A DNA stretch of 58,064 nucleotides from positions 1-58,064 of the forward strand of contig JABXHX010000035.1 in the NCBI GenBank assembly GCA_013373385.1. Reading direction: 5' to 3'. The notes beneath the pieces are model-generated. The model did not search any database. It saw only the letters and a list, made by a program, of their open reading frames with translations, and was not told the origin of the DNA. Position numbers and translations under genes: made by a program. Below are positions 14,451 to 22,263 of the stretch, in pieces (positions within the stretch are counted from its first letter, which is position 1; every line of letters starts with the position of its first letter). Origin of the DNA: Flavobacteriaceae bacterium (GTDB taxonomy: Bacteria; Bacteroidota; Bacteroidia; Flavobacteriales; Flavobacteriaceae).

Positions 14451-15794
14451 TTGGATCCAGAACCCATAAGATTTATTGCGTTATTTTTTTTAACAATCGA
14501 TGTAGTTGTTGTAGTTAACATTGCTGTACTTATACTACTCTTAATAAGTTCTGCTTTGATTTCTGGTACCGAAGTTGCTTTTTTTTCACTTTCATCAGCA
14601 GAGCTTAACAATGCGTCAGAAAAAGAACACGACAATTTATTGGTTGCACAGTTGTTAGAAAAGCCAAAAAAACTATTAGCAACGATTTTAATTACAAATA
14701 ATTTTATCAATATTTTAATTGTTTTGCTCTTTGCGTTGTTAGGAGAAAGCTTTTTAATGGGTGCTGATTTTTCTATTGATTGGGGTGTTATTTCTATTCC
14801 GAGTTATGTGATAAAATTTGTAATAGAAGTTGTTTTAGTAACCTTTTTAATTTTACTTTTTGGCGAAGTACTACCTAAAGTTTACGCGTCTAGAAATTCA
14901 TTGCAGTTTGCAAGATTGATGGCAAAACCAATCCATTTTTTAAGTTTAGTACTAACACCATTCAGCTTACCATTAATTAACTTAACAGGTGTTGTAGAAA
15001 GAAGGTTGGGCGGAACAAACTCTAATTTTTCAGTAGAGAAATTGTCGCAAGCATTAGAGCTTACATCAGATGAAACAACCACAAAAGAAGAGAAAAAAAT
15101 ACTAGAAGGTATTGTAACTTTTGGTAATACAGAGACCGTTCAAATAATGAAACCTCGTATAGATATTTTTGCTATTTCAGACGATGAACCCTATAAAGAA
15201 GTTTTGGCAAAGATTTTAAAAAATGGCTATTCAAGAAACCCTGTGTATCACGAAAACATAGATAATATTATTGGTGTTTTGTATGCAAAAGATTTATTGG
15301 CTCATTTAGATAAAACAAAATTTAAGTGGCAAAACTTATTACGTGAACCTTTTTTTGTGCCAGAGAATAAAAAGTTAGATGATTTGTTAAGTGAATTTCA
15401 AGAAAGGAAAAATCATTTAGCCATAGTTGTGGATGAATACGGAGGTACAAGTGGAATTGTAACACTAGAAGATGTGATTGAAGAAATTGTTGGTGATATT
15501 AATGATGAGTTTGATGATGAAGATTTGGCATACTCTAAACTAGATGCCAATAATTATGTGTTTGACGGCAAGACTACAATTAAAGATTTTTGTAAAGTTT
15601 TAGGAGTCGAAGACGAAGCCACTTTTGAAGAAGAAAAAGGCGAATCAGAAACTTTAGCTGGATTTATTTTAGAGGTATCTGGCAAATTTCCTAAGAAAGG
15701 AGAAATAATAAAATTCCAAAATTTTTCGTTTACTGTTGAAGCACTAGATAAAAAAAGAATAAAGCAAGTTAAAGTAACAAGAATACATGCGTAA
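14451..15794 (+). CDS. gldE: Gliding motility-associated protein GldE (CorC/HlyC-type membrane protein)
   Basis: GldE is an inner-membrane protein associated with the gliding/type IX secretion machinery. Its 447 residues contain a DUF21 membrane domain with three to four helices (about 15-190; ALISGTEVAFFSLSSAEL, LLFGEVLPKVYASRN), paired CBS domains (about 215-345; VTFGNTETVQIMKPR, HLAIVVDEYGGTSGIVTLEDV) and a CorC_HlyC end domain. The start is TTG at 14451: no in-frame ATG lies between it and conserved sequence, and MDPEP is the family N-terminus I remember. It lies 18 bases after ssb and overlaps gldD by 8 bases. Confidence 0.93.
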   Translation: MDPEPIRFIALFFLTIDVVVVVNIAVLILLLISSALISGTEVAFFSLSSAELNNASEKEHDNLLVAQLLEKPKKLLATILITNNFINILIVLLFALLGESFLMGADFSIDWGVISIPSYVIKFVIEVVLVTFLILLFGEVLPKVYASRNSLQFARLMAKPIHFLSLVLTPFSLPLINLTGVVERRLGGTNSNFSVEKLSQALELTSDETTTKEEKKILEGIVTFGNTETVQIMKPRIDIFAISDDEPYKEVLAKILKNGYSRNPVYHENIDNIIGVLYAKDLLAHLDKTKFKWQNLLREPFFVPENKKLDDLLSEFQERKNHLAIVVDEYGGTSGIVTLEDVIEEIVGDINDEFDDEDLAYSKLDANNYVFDGKTTIKDFCKVLGVEDEATFEEEKGESETLAGFILEVSGKFPKKGEIIKFQNFSFTVEALDKKRIKQVKVTRIHA

Positions 15795-16338
15795 AATAAT
15801 TTCATTTATACTAATTAGTTTCTTATTTATAGCATGTAAAGAAGAAATTTTACCTAAACCTACAGGTTATTTAAGTTTAAGATATCCTGCAAACAGCTAT
15901 CAAAAATTAGATATAGAAAGACCTTATACTTTTGAAATATCGACACTTGCAAATGCAAAAAACCAGCAAAAAAAATGGTTGAAAATTCACTATCCTGCCT
16001 TGAAAGCTTCTATAGATATTACCTACAGGCCAGTAGAGCAAAATCTTAGAGAGCTGCTTATTGAGGCAGAAAAACTCGTGTATGAACATGCTGTAAAAGC
16101 TGAAGAAATCACTACTAAAAACTTTGAAAACCTCAATAAGAAAGTATATGGAAGTGTGCAAGAAATTTTAGGAAATGCAGCATCGCAAATTCAATTTCAT
16201 GTAACAGATAGCACGCAACATTTTATAAAAGGAGCACTGTACTTTTATACAAAACCCAACTACGATTCTATTTTACCAGCAGTTGCTTATATCAAAAAAG
16301 ACATAACGCATTTAATAGAAACACTTGAATGGAAATAA
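15787..16338 (+). CDS. gldD: Gliding motility lipoprotein GldD
   Basis: A 183-residue lipoprotein needed for gliding and linked to T9SS. The signal peptide ends in a lipobox (FLFIACKE) with the lipidated Cys at 17, followed by LPKPTGYLSLRYP, the recognisable GldD start. The rest is a soluble periplasmic domain. It overlaps gldE, and the gldE-gldD pair downstream of mutY and ssb is a standard Flavobacteriia arrangement. It converges with the next gene over only 9 bases, with no visible terminator. Confidence 0.93.
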   Translation: MRKIISFILISFLFIACKEEILPKPTGYLSLRYPANSYQKLDIERPYTFEISTLANAKNQQKKWLKIHYPALKASIDITYRPVEQNLRELLIEAEKLVYEHAVKAEEITTKNFENLNKKVYGSVQEILGNAASQIQFHVTDSTQHFIKGALYFYTKPNYDSILPAVAYIKKDITHLIETLEWK

Positions 16339-16347
16339 AAAGAAGAG

Positions 16348-16719
16348 TTATTTTTTTGTTGCTTCATCAAAAGTAGCCACACTTTTTATATTGCTGGTTT
16401 TATACAATCCGCCAGCAATACCATCTACAAAAGCAGTGATATCTTCTTTAGAAATTTTATTCGCATCAAACTCAACCAGCCCTAAACTATCTTTAAAGAT
16501 AACTTTTGCTGTAGTAATACCTTCTTTTTTAGAAAGTTTAGATTGAATTGTTTTAGCACAGCCAATTTCGCAAGTCATTCCAGAAATGCTAAAAGCTAGT
16601 TTTTGCGGGTTTTTAGCAACAACTATTTTTGTGTCTGATGCTTTTTTAGTTTCTGTTTTACAAGCTGTAAAAGCGATAGTAACTACGATCAACGTTGCAA
16701 CAATTCTAAGCGTTTTCAT
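16348..16719 (-). CDS. Heavy-metal-associated (HMA) domain lipoprotein
   Basis: A 123-residue lipoprotein: signal peptide with lipobox FTACKTE, a short linker, then one HMA fold (about 40-105) with SGMTCEIGCAKTIQSKL. The metal site is CxxxC instead of the usual CxxC, a change that alters loop geometry; from memory it recurs in Flavobacteriia. The end (about 106-123) contains SVATFDEATKK. A periplasmic copper or other soft-metal chaperone role is likely by fold only. No transporter ATPase is adjacent. It has its own -7 element. Confidence 0.85.
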   Translation of the reverse strand: MKTLRIVATLIVVTIAFTACKTETKKASDTKIVVAKNPQKLAFSISGMTCEIGCAKTIQSKLSKKEGITTAKVIFKDSLGLVEFDANKISKEDITAFVDGIAGGLYKTSNIKSVATFDEATKK

Positions 16720-16747
16720 AATAAAGATTGACTATTAAATGATATTG

Positions 16748-16755
16748 CAAATTTA
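16748..16755 (-). promoter_or_regulatory. -7 promoter element (TAAATTTG on minus strand)
   Basis: An exact match 29 bases upstream of the HMA lipoprotein start. Confidence 0.5.
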
Positions 16756-16812
16756 TCAATAAAATGTGTTGTATTGATATAAAAAACCGACTTTTGTGTG
16801 TAAATGCAGTAA

Positions 16813-17685
16813 ATGAAAGCAAATAATCAAAAATGGTTGTATCTAGGGATACTCTCTTTAGTTTGGGGGAGCTCATTTATTTTAATGAAAAAAGCACTCA
16901 TTGGCTTAACACCTATACAAGTTGGTGCTTTGCGGATTTTAATTGCAGGTATTTTTTTATTGGCCGTGGGTTTTAAAACGATTAAGCAAATTCAGAAAAG
17001 GCATTGGAAATTTATAGTGTACACGGCTGTTTTCGGAACATTTTTACCAGTCTTTTTATTTGCCTATGCTGTAAAGGGAATTGATAGCTCTATTGTTTCT
17101 ATTCTAAATTCTTTAACGCCGTTTAACACATTGCTGTTTGGTGCTGTGGCTTTTGGTTTTTCTTTTAAGAGGCAACAATTACTAGGTATTTTTATCGGAT
17201 TGATTGGAACAGTTATCTTAATTTTAAAAGGAGCAGATTTAAATCCGAATCAAAATTATTGGTATTCAATTTTAATTGTTATTGCTTCTATTGGTTATGC
17301 CTTAAATGTAAATATGGTAAAGAAATATTTGCACGATATTAGTGCATTAAGCATTGTAGCAGGTAATTTTTTATTGTTGATGCTTCCTGCTCTAATAGTG
17401 TTGTTTTTCACAGACTTTTTTACAGCTTTTGAAGCTACAAAAACCAACTTACATGCCATAGGCTATATAACAATTTTGGCAGTTTTAGGTACGGGTTTTG
17501 CAAAGGTGTTGTATAACAAAATGGTACATATAGCAACGCCAATTTTTGCATCTTCTGTTACCTATTTAATACCAATAGTTGCTGTATTTTGGGGCTATTT
17601 AGATGGCGAAAAACTTAGTTTTTTACAGTTGACAGCTGCAGTGATTATTTTGTACGGAGTGTATTTGGTAAATAAGAAGAAATAA
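16813..17685 (+). CDS. EamA-family (DMT) transporter
   Basis: A 290-residue inner-membrane protein with ten hydrophobic segments in two repeats of five, the EamA/RhaT plan. The first repeat begins GILSLVWGSSFILMKKAL with the typical WGS motif, and the second ends in FWGYLDGEKLSFLQLTAAVIILYGVYLVN. Substrates of this large family include amino acids, nucleosides and other metabolites; nothing here identifies the cargo. It is a single gene ended by a strong terminator. Confidence 0.9.
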   Translation: MKANNQKWLYLGILSLVWGSSFILMKKALIGLTPIQVGALRILIAGIFLLAVGFKTIKQIQKRHWKFIVYTAVFGTFLPVFLFAYAVKGIDSSIVSILNSLTPFNTLLFGAVAFGFSFKRQQLLGIFIGLIGTVILILKGADLNPNQNYWYSILIVIASIGYALNVNMVKKYLHDISALSIVAGNFLLLMLPALIVLFFTDFFTAFEATKTNLHAIGYITILAVLGTGFAKVLYNKMVHIATPIFASSVTYLIPIVAVFWGYLDGEKLSFLQLTAAVIILYGVYLVNKKK

Positions 17686-17722
17686 AAAACCACTTTTAGC
17701 AAAAAGCAAAAAAGTGGTTTTT
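17685..17722. terminator. Bidirectional terminator between eamA and the M16 operon
   Basis: A perfect 13-bp stem (AAAAACCACTTTT at 17685-17697, AAAAGTGGTTTTT at 17710-17722) serves both convergent units. Confidence 0.88.
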
Positions 17723-17743
17723 AAATGGTTTTATAGGTGTTTT

Positions 17744-19786
17744 CTACTTAAAATCTTCGTCGGTTACCCCTTCATTAATTTTAATCTCAGATACAGTAAA
17801 ATCTAATTTCATTGGCCCCATAGCTAAAGATATTTTATGCGGAAATTTAATGCCGTTTACAGCTTTATAATCAGAGAAAGTTGTAGGTGTTTTTGTTTCC
17901 TTTCCGGCAACCATATTTGTAACAACCTCTTTTATTTTAAAGCCTGTTTTTATATCGTAAAATACTTCTGTTTTTCCAGAAACAATTACATAGGCATTTT
18001 TGCCATCTATGTTTTCTATCCTAACAAGTTTCCCTGTTTTATAGTTGGTATCTTTAAATAAAGAAGCGTCTTTTAATTCTTTAATTTGATCGGCTGTTAA
18101 TTCAATTTTTCTTCCTTGTTGTTCAGCATATCCTTTTTCACCGTCAAAAACTTGTTTTGATAATATTTGTCCCATCCCAGAAACTACAACAGAAGTTTTG
18201 TTTGGGCTTGCAGATTTAGTAACAAGGGTTAAATCTATATTTTGTACTTTGCCTTTTGCTGTAGACATAAAGCTTTTTACAGTGCTTGTTTTATCAAAGC
18301 CACCAATAGCTTTAAAGTAGTTGTCTACTACTTTGTCGGCAGTCATTCCTTTAGGTATAGGCATGTTCATACTTGGTTTAGCTGTGCTATTTGCATTTTT
18401 ATCAAAATATTTGATAGGATAATTTAATTTTTCTAAATTTTTTAATACTTCGGTAGCCTTACCAGTAACAATAATTCGGGCCTTATTTCCTTTAAAATAT
18501 TTATAAGCTGCTTTTTGAACATCTGCTATAGTAACTGCATTTAAGTTTTTTAAATAGTTTTTATAAAAATCTTTATTTAAACCTAAACGCTGAATGTTTA
18601 ATGCATAGTTGGCAATAGTAGCTGGGCTCTCTAATGCTCTTACAAAGCTCCCCGTATAGCTTGCTTTTGCAATTTTTAACTCTTCTTCTGTAACAGGTTG
18701 AAAACGAATGGTGTTAATTTCTTTCATAAATTCAACCACAGCGCTATCTGTTACATTATTTCTTACAGCAGCAGATGCTTTAAATTTAGTGTAGGTTTTA
18801 CTAGTTCCTATAGACGAGTACGCTCCGTAAGTATATCCTTTGTCTTCACGTAAGTTGTTAAATAACCTAGCAGTTCCGCCACCACCAAGAATATAGTTTG
18901 CTAATAAAGCACTAAAATAATCTTTGTCTTTAAGGCTAAGTTGCACACTGTTAACTACAGAAATTTGCGATTGTACCGCGTTAGGCATATTTACAAAATT
19001 AATTTCTGTATGATTCACATTTGTTACTTTAGGATGTTCTTGTTTTACAATTGTTCCTTTTTGCCACTTGCTAAATAGTTTGGTAACTTGTTTTTTGATA
19101 GTAGCAAAGTTTACATCACCAATAATAACTAAATAAGCATTGTTTGGTTTAAAGTTGCTGTTGTAGTAATTTTTTACATCTTGTAAGGTGATGTTTTTCA
19201 ATGTAGTTTCTGAAGTAAATTCTCCTTTCGGATGCTTTTTTCCATACACCAGTACATTTTCAACTCTACCTGCAATGGCTGCAACGTTTTTTTCAGAGTT
19301 TTTGATAGAAGTTAAACTTTGCTTCATGAGTTTGTCAAACTCATCTTGATTAAAAACAGGATACAAAGCAGCATCGGCCATTAATTCCAATACTCTCGGA
19401 AAGTATTTTGCCAACGAACTAGCACTGGCACTTGCACTCCCAAAAGAAATACTAGCACCTAAAAAGTCCACCTCTTTGTCAAATTTTTCTTTAGTAATAG
19501 TGGCACTTCCAGCACCTAGCATTCCGCCAACAAAACCAGTAATTCCCTTTTTATCCCCATATGCTTTTGGAGGGTTGTCAATTAATAAGGTAGCAGATGC
19601 ACGAGGTAATTTATGATTTTCTACTACCATAACGATTAATCCGTTTTTAAGCGTGAATTTTTTAGGAGTTCCTAAATTTATGGTGGGTGCAGGACCCGGA
19701 CTTGGTTGTTTGCTTCTGTCTATTTGTGCAGTTGTTGTTAACGAAAGAAAGAAAACAGCAACGATAGAAAATATGTATTTTTTCAT
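17744..19786 (-). CDS. M16-family peptidase-like protein without zinc site, fused to LolA-like domain
   Basis: A 680-residue exported protein (signal peptide to about residue 21, LTTTAQ). Residues about 35-450 form two M16 repeats, but the first repeat reads FVGGMLGAG where active members have HxxEH, so this is the non-catalytic partner. The glycine loop and Arg/Tyr pair (LREDKGYTYGAYS) typical of the non-catalytic half are present. The last 190 residues (from about 485, TADKVVDNYFKAIGG) resemble a LolA/LolB-like lipid-binding beta fold, an unusual addition. It follows the active peptidase by 17 bases, so the two probably form a heterodimeric periplasmic oligopeptidase. Confidence 0.88.
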   Translation of the reverse strand: MKKYIFSIVAVFFLSLTTTAQIDRSKQPSPGPAPTINLGTPKKFTLKNGLIVMVVENHKLPRASATLLIDNPPKAYGDKKGITGFVGGMLGAGSATITKEKFDKEVDFLGASISFGSASASASSLAKYFPRVLELMADAALYPVFNQDEFDKLMKQSLTSIKNSEKNVAAIAGRVENVLVYGKKHPKGEFTSETTLKNITLQDVKNYYNSNFKPNNAYLVIIGDVNFATIKKQVTKLFSKWQKGTIVKQEHPKVTNVNHTEINFVNMPNAVQSQISVVNSVQLSLKDKDYFSALLANYILGGGGTARLFNNLREDKGYTYGAYSSIGTSKTYTKFKASAAVRNNVTDSAVVEFMKEINTIRFQPVTEEELKIAKASYTGSFVRALESPATIANYALNIQRLGLNKDFYKNYLKNLNAVTIADVQKAAYKYFKGNKARIIVTGKATEVLKNLEKLNYPIKYFDKNANSTAKPSMNMPIPKGMTADKVVDNYFKAIGGFDKTSTVKSFMSTAKGKVQNIDLTLVTKSASPNKTSVVVSGMGQILSKQVFDGEKGYAEQQGRKIELTADQIKELKDASLFKDTNYKTGKLVRIENIDGKNAYVIVSGKTEVFYDIKTGFKIKEVVTNMVAGKETKTPTTFSDYKAVNGIKFPHKISLAMGPMKLDFTVSEIKINEGVTDEDFK

Positions 19787-19803
19787 GATAAGTTTTTTCT
19801 GAA

Positions 19804-21129
19804 TTAGTTTTTCTTTTTAGATTCTGGTAAGTATTCTATAACAACACGTCTACTTTTTGCTAAATATTTTTTAGCAACAGTTCTAATTTCTTCTTTTGTA
19901 ATAGAATTGATAATCTCTAATTCTTTGTTAATACGATTGGTATCTCCAACCAACAAATAGTTTCTTGCTAAGGTGTTAGCAATACCTTGTATGTTTGAAT
20001 TAGAGTTCACAAAATTGTTTTCGAAAATATTGCGTACTTTTTGCAGTTCTTGATCAGAAACTAATTCTGTTTGCAATTTTAAAATTTCTTCATCCATGCT
20101 CTTTTCTAAAGTTGCTAAAGAAGTTTTACCAAGTGGTAAAGCTAAGATGCTGTATACACTATAGTCTTTTAAAGGTCTAGAAAAAGAACCCACTTGTAGC
20201 GCTTCTTTTTTAGTATCTACCATTTTTTTGTATAATCTAGAGCTTTTTCCGTTGCTTAGTATAGTAGAAATTACATCTAACACTTTGGCTTCTCTAGCTC
20301 TCATAGAAGGTGTTTTATAAGCTAAAATAAACGCTGGAATTTGAATATTAGCATCATATTCTTTTACTCGCTTTTCTTGTGTTCTTTCCGGCTCAACAAT
20401 AGTAATTCTTTCTGGAAGTGTTCTTTTTGGTATCGCTCCAAAATAAGCTTTAATCCACTGTTTGGCTTGTGGCTTTTTAAAATCTCCTGCCACAACTAAC
20501 ACAGCGTTATTGGGCATATACCATTTATTGTAAAAATCTTGAAATTCAGATAGCTTTGCTGCATCTAAATCTTTAATATAACCAATCATTGGCCTGCCAT
20601 AGTTGTGCTTATCAAAAATATGACGATAGGTGTCTCCGTAAATAAACTTTCCGTATGGTGCGTTATCCATACGCATTCTCTTTTCTTCTTTGACAACTTC
20701 GTTCTGAGTGTCAACAGCTTTTTGGTCGATGATTGGATGCAATAAGCGTTCAGATTCCATCCATAAACCTAGCTGTAAATTGTTAGAAGGGAATGTTTCG
20801 TAGTAGTAAGTTCTATCCCAGTTGGTGTTTGCATTTCCCGTACCACCGTTAGAAGATACAATTTTGCTCCACTGGTCTCTACCAATATTTTTAGTTCCAG
20901 TAAACAATAAGTGTTCATAAAAATGTGCCATCCCGGTTTTACCATCTACTTCATCTTTAGCTCCTACATTGTACATCACTGCAACAGTTACTACTGGAGC
21001 AGAATTGTCTTGATGTAAGATTACGTGCATACCATTTTGTAAGGTATACTCTTCAAATTTAACTTTTTGTGCTTGTATTGTTGTGTAAGCCAACAAAAGA
21101 AAGCTAAAAGTAAGGATACTTTTTCTCAT
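19804..21129 (-). CDS. M16-family zinc metallopeptidase (pitrilysin/insulinase type)
   Basis: The catalytic half of the pair: 441 residues with signal peptide (about 1-20). The inverted zinc motif HFYEH (HxxEH) and the third ligand Glu in NEVVKEEKRMRMDN are present in the N-terminal repeat; the C-terminal repeat is inactive. Such enzymes degrade peptides or targeting sequences inside a closed chamber. It is the first gene of the two-gene operon and probably acts in the periplasm. Confidence 0.93.
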   Translation of the reverse strand: MRKSILTFSFLLLAYTTIQAQKVKFEEYTLQNGMHVILHQDNSAPVVTVAVMYNVGAKDEVDGKTGMAHFYEHLLFTGTKNIGRDQWSKIVSSNGGTGNANTNWDRTYYYETFPSNNLQLGLWMESERLLHPIIDQKAVDTQNEVVKEEKRMRMDNAPYGKFIYGDTYRHIFDKHNYGRPMIGYIKDLDAAKLSEFQDFYNKWYMPNNAVLVVAGDFKKPQAKQWIKAYFGAIPKRTLPERITIVEPERTQEKRVKEYDANIQIPAFILAYKTPSMRAREAKVLDVISTILSNGKSSRLYKKMVDTKKEALQVGSFSRPLKDYSVYSILALPLGKTSLATLEKSMDEEILKLQTELVSDQELQKVRNIFENNFVNSNSNIQGIANTLARNYLLVGDTNRINKELEIINSITKEEIRTVAKKYLAKSRRVVIEYLPESKKKN

Positions 21130-21263
21130 AGGGTAATGTGTTATTTGTTTATAGTTTATAGGTGTTTGACGTTACAATATGTATTGTGTTACATTTTGTT
21201 GCAATTTATTTTAGAGGTTAATAAGCAAGTAAAGATACTAATAAAAATCATTGTAAACTAGTG

Positions 21264-21294
21264 TTGTGGTATTATAAATAAAAATGTATATTTG
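21264..21294 (+). promoter_or_regulatory. rplU promoter (TTG-N20-TATATTTG)
   Basis: TTG at 21264-21266 and TATATTTG at 21287-21294 form a near-ideal Bacteroidota housekeeping promoter, 59 bases before the rplU start. Confidence 0.8.
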
Positions 21295-21353
21295 CACCCG
21301 CATTTTCGTTAAGGAAGTGTTTAAGTAAAGTATAAATACGCAAAACAAATAGT

Positions 21354-21869
21354 ATGTACGCAATCGTAGAGATAGCAGGGCAGCAGTTTAAAGTAGCAAA
21401 AGACCAAAAAGTATACGTACATCGTTTACAAGGAGAAGAAGGATCAAAAGTAACTTTTGATAATGTTCTTTTAGTAGAAGATAAAGGAAACGTAACTATT
21501 GGCGCCCCAGCTATAGAAGGAGCCGCAGTAACGGCTAAGATTTTAGGTCACTTAAAAGGTGATAAAGTAATCGTTTTCAAAAAGAAAAGAAGAAAAGGTT
21601 ACAAAAAGAAAAATGGACACCGTCAGTACTTAAGCGAAATTCAAATTGAAGGAATCGCTACTTCAGGTGCTAAGAAAACAGCTAAAAAAGCAGCTGCTCC
21701 TAAAAAGGAAAAAGCAGTAGAAGCTCCAAAAGCTGAGGTAAAAGCAGCAGCAACTGTTGATTATAACTCAATGACTGTAGCAGAATTAAAAGCAGCAGCG
21801 AAAGAGCAAGGTATTAAAGGATACACTTCTTTAAAGAAAGCTGAATTAATTGAAGCGTTAACTAAATAA
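21354..21869 (+). CDS. rplU: 50S ribosomal protein L21 with C-terminal SAP/Rho-N-like extension
   Basis: L21 binds 23S rRNA in the large subunit. Residues 1-103 are the ordinary protein ([14 protein letters not shown] to [13 protein letters not shown]). The 171-residue length exceeds the usual size by about 65 residues: an Ala/Lys-rich linker leads into [15 protein letters not shown] and [16 protein letters not shown], a helix-extended loop-helix (SAP or Rho N-terminal type) nucleic-acid-binding motif. From memory such tails occur in other Bacteroidota L21. It is followed by rpmA after 26 bases. Confidence 0.97.
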   Translation: MYAIVEIAGQQFKVAKDQKVYVHRLQGEEGSKVTFDNVLLVEDKGNVTIGAPAIEGAAVTAKILGHLKGDKVIVFKKKRRKGYKKKNGHRQYLSEIQIEGIATSGAKKTAKKAAAPKKEKAVEAPKAEVKAAATVDYNSMTVAELKAAAKEQGIKGYTSLKKAELIEALTK

Positions 21870-21895
21870 CAAACCAATTTTAAAACCATAGAATC

Positions 21896-22156
21896 ATGGC
21901 ACATAAAAAAGGAGTAGGTAGTTCGAAGAACGGTAGAGAATCAGAATCGAAACGACTTGGAGTTAAAATTTTTGGAGGACAGGCTGCGATTGCAGGAAAC
22001 ATTATTGTTCGTCAAAGAGGAACTCAACACTATCCAGGAGAAAATGTATATATGGGTAAAGACCATACATTACACGCTAAAGTAGATGGTGTTGTACAAT
22101 TTCAAAAGAAAAGAGACAATAGATCTTATGTTTCTATTGAACCATTTGAGGTTTAA
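21896..22156 (+). CDS. rpmA: 50S ribosomal protein L27
   Basis: An 86-residue protein whose N-terminal tail reaches the peptidyl transferase centre. It begins [24 protein letters not shown] directly, with no cleaved N-terminal extension like that of Firmicutes L27. The conserved [16 protein letters not shown] is present. It is in an operon with rplU and is closed by a terminator. Confidence 0.98.
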   Translation: MAHKKGVGSSKNGRESESKRLGVKIFGGQAAIAGNIIVRQRGTQHYPGENVYMGKDHTLHAKVDGVVQFQKKRDNRSYVSIEPFEV

Positions 22157-22176
22157 GAAATTATAAACTAAAGCAT

Positions 22177-22212
22177 AAAAAGCTCTCAAACATTTGTTTG
22201 AGAGCTTTTTTA
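22177..22212 (+). terminator. Terminator of the rplU-rpmA operon
   Basis: A 15-bp perfect stem (22177-22191 and 22196-22210) with a 4-base loop and a T run. Confidence 0.9.
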
Positions 22213-22263
22213 TTTATTATTTTTAATCCAACTTTTATAATTAATAAATTATAAATTAGTGTT

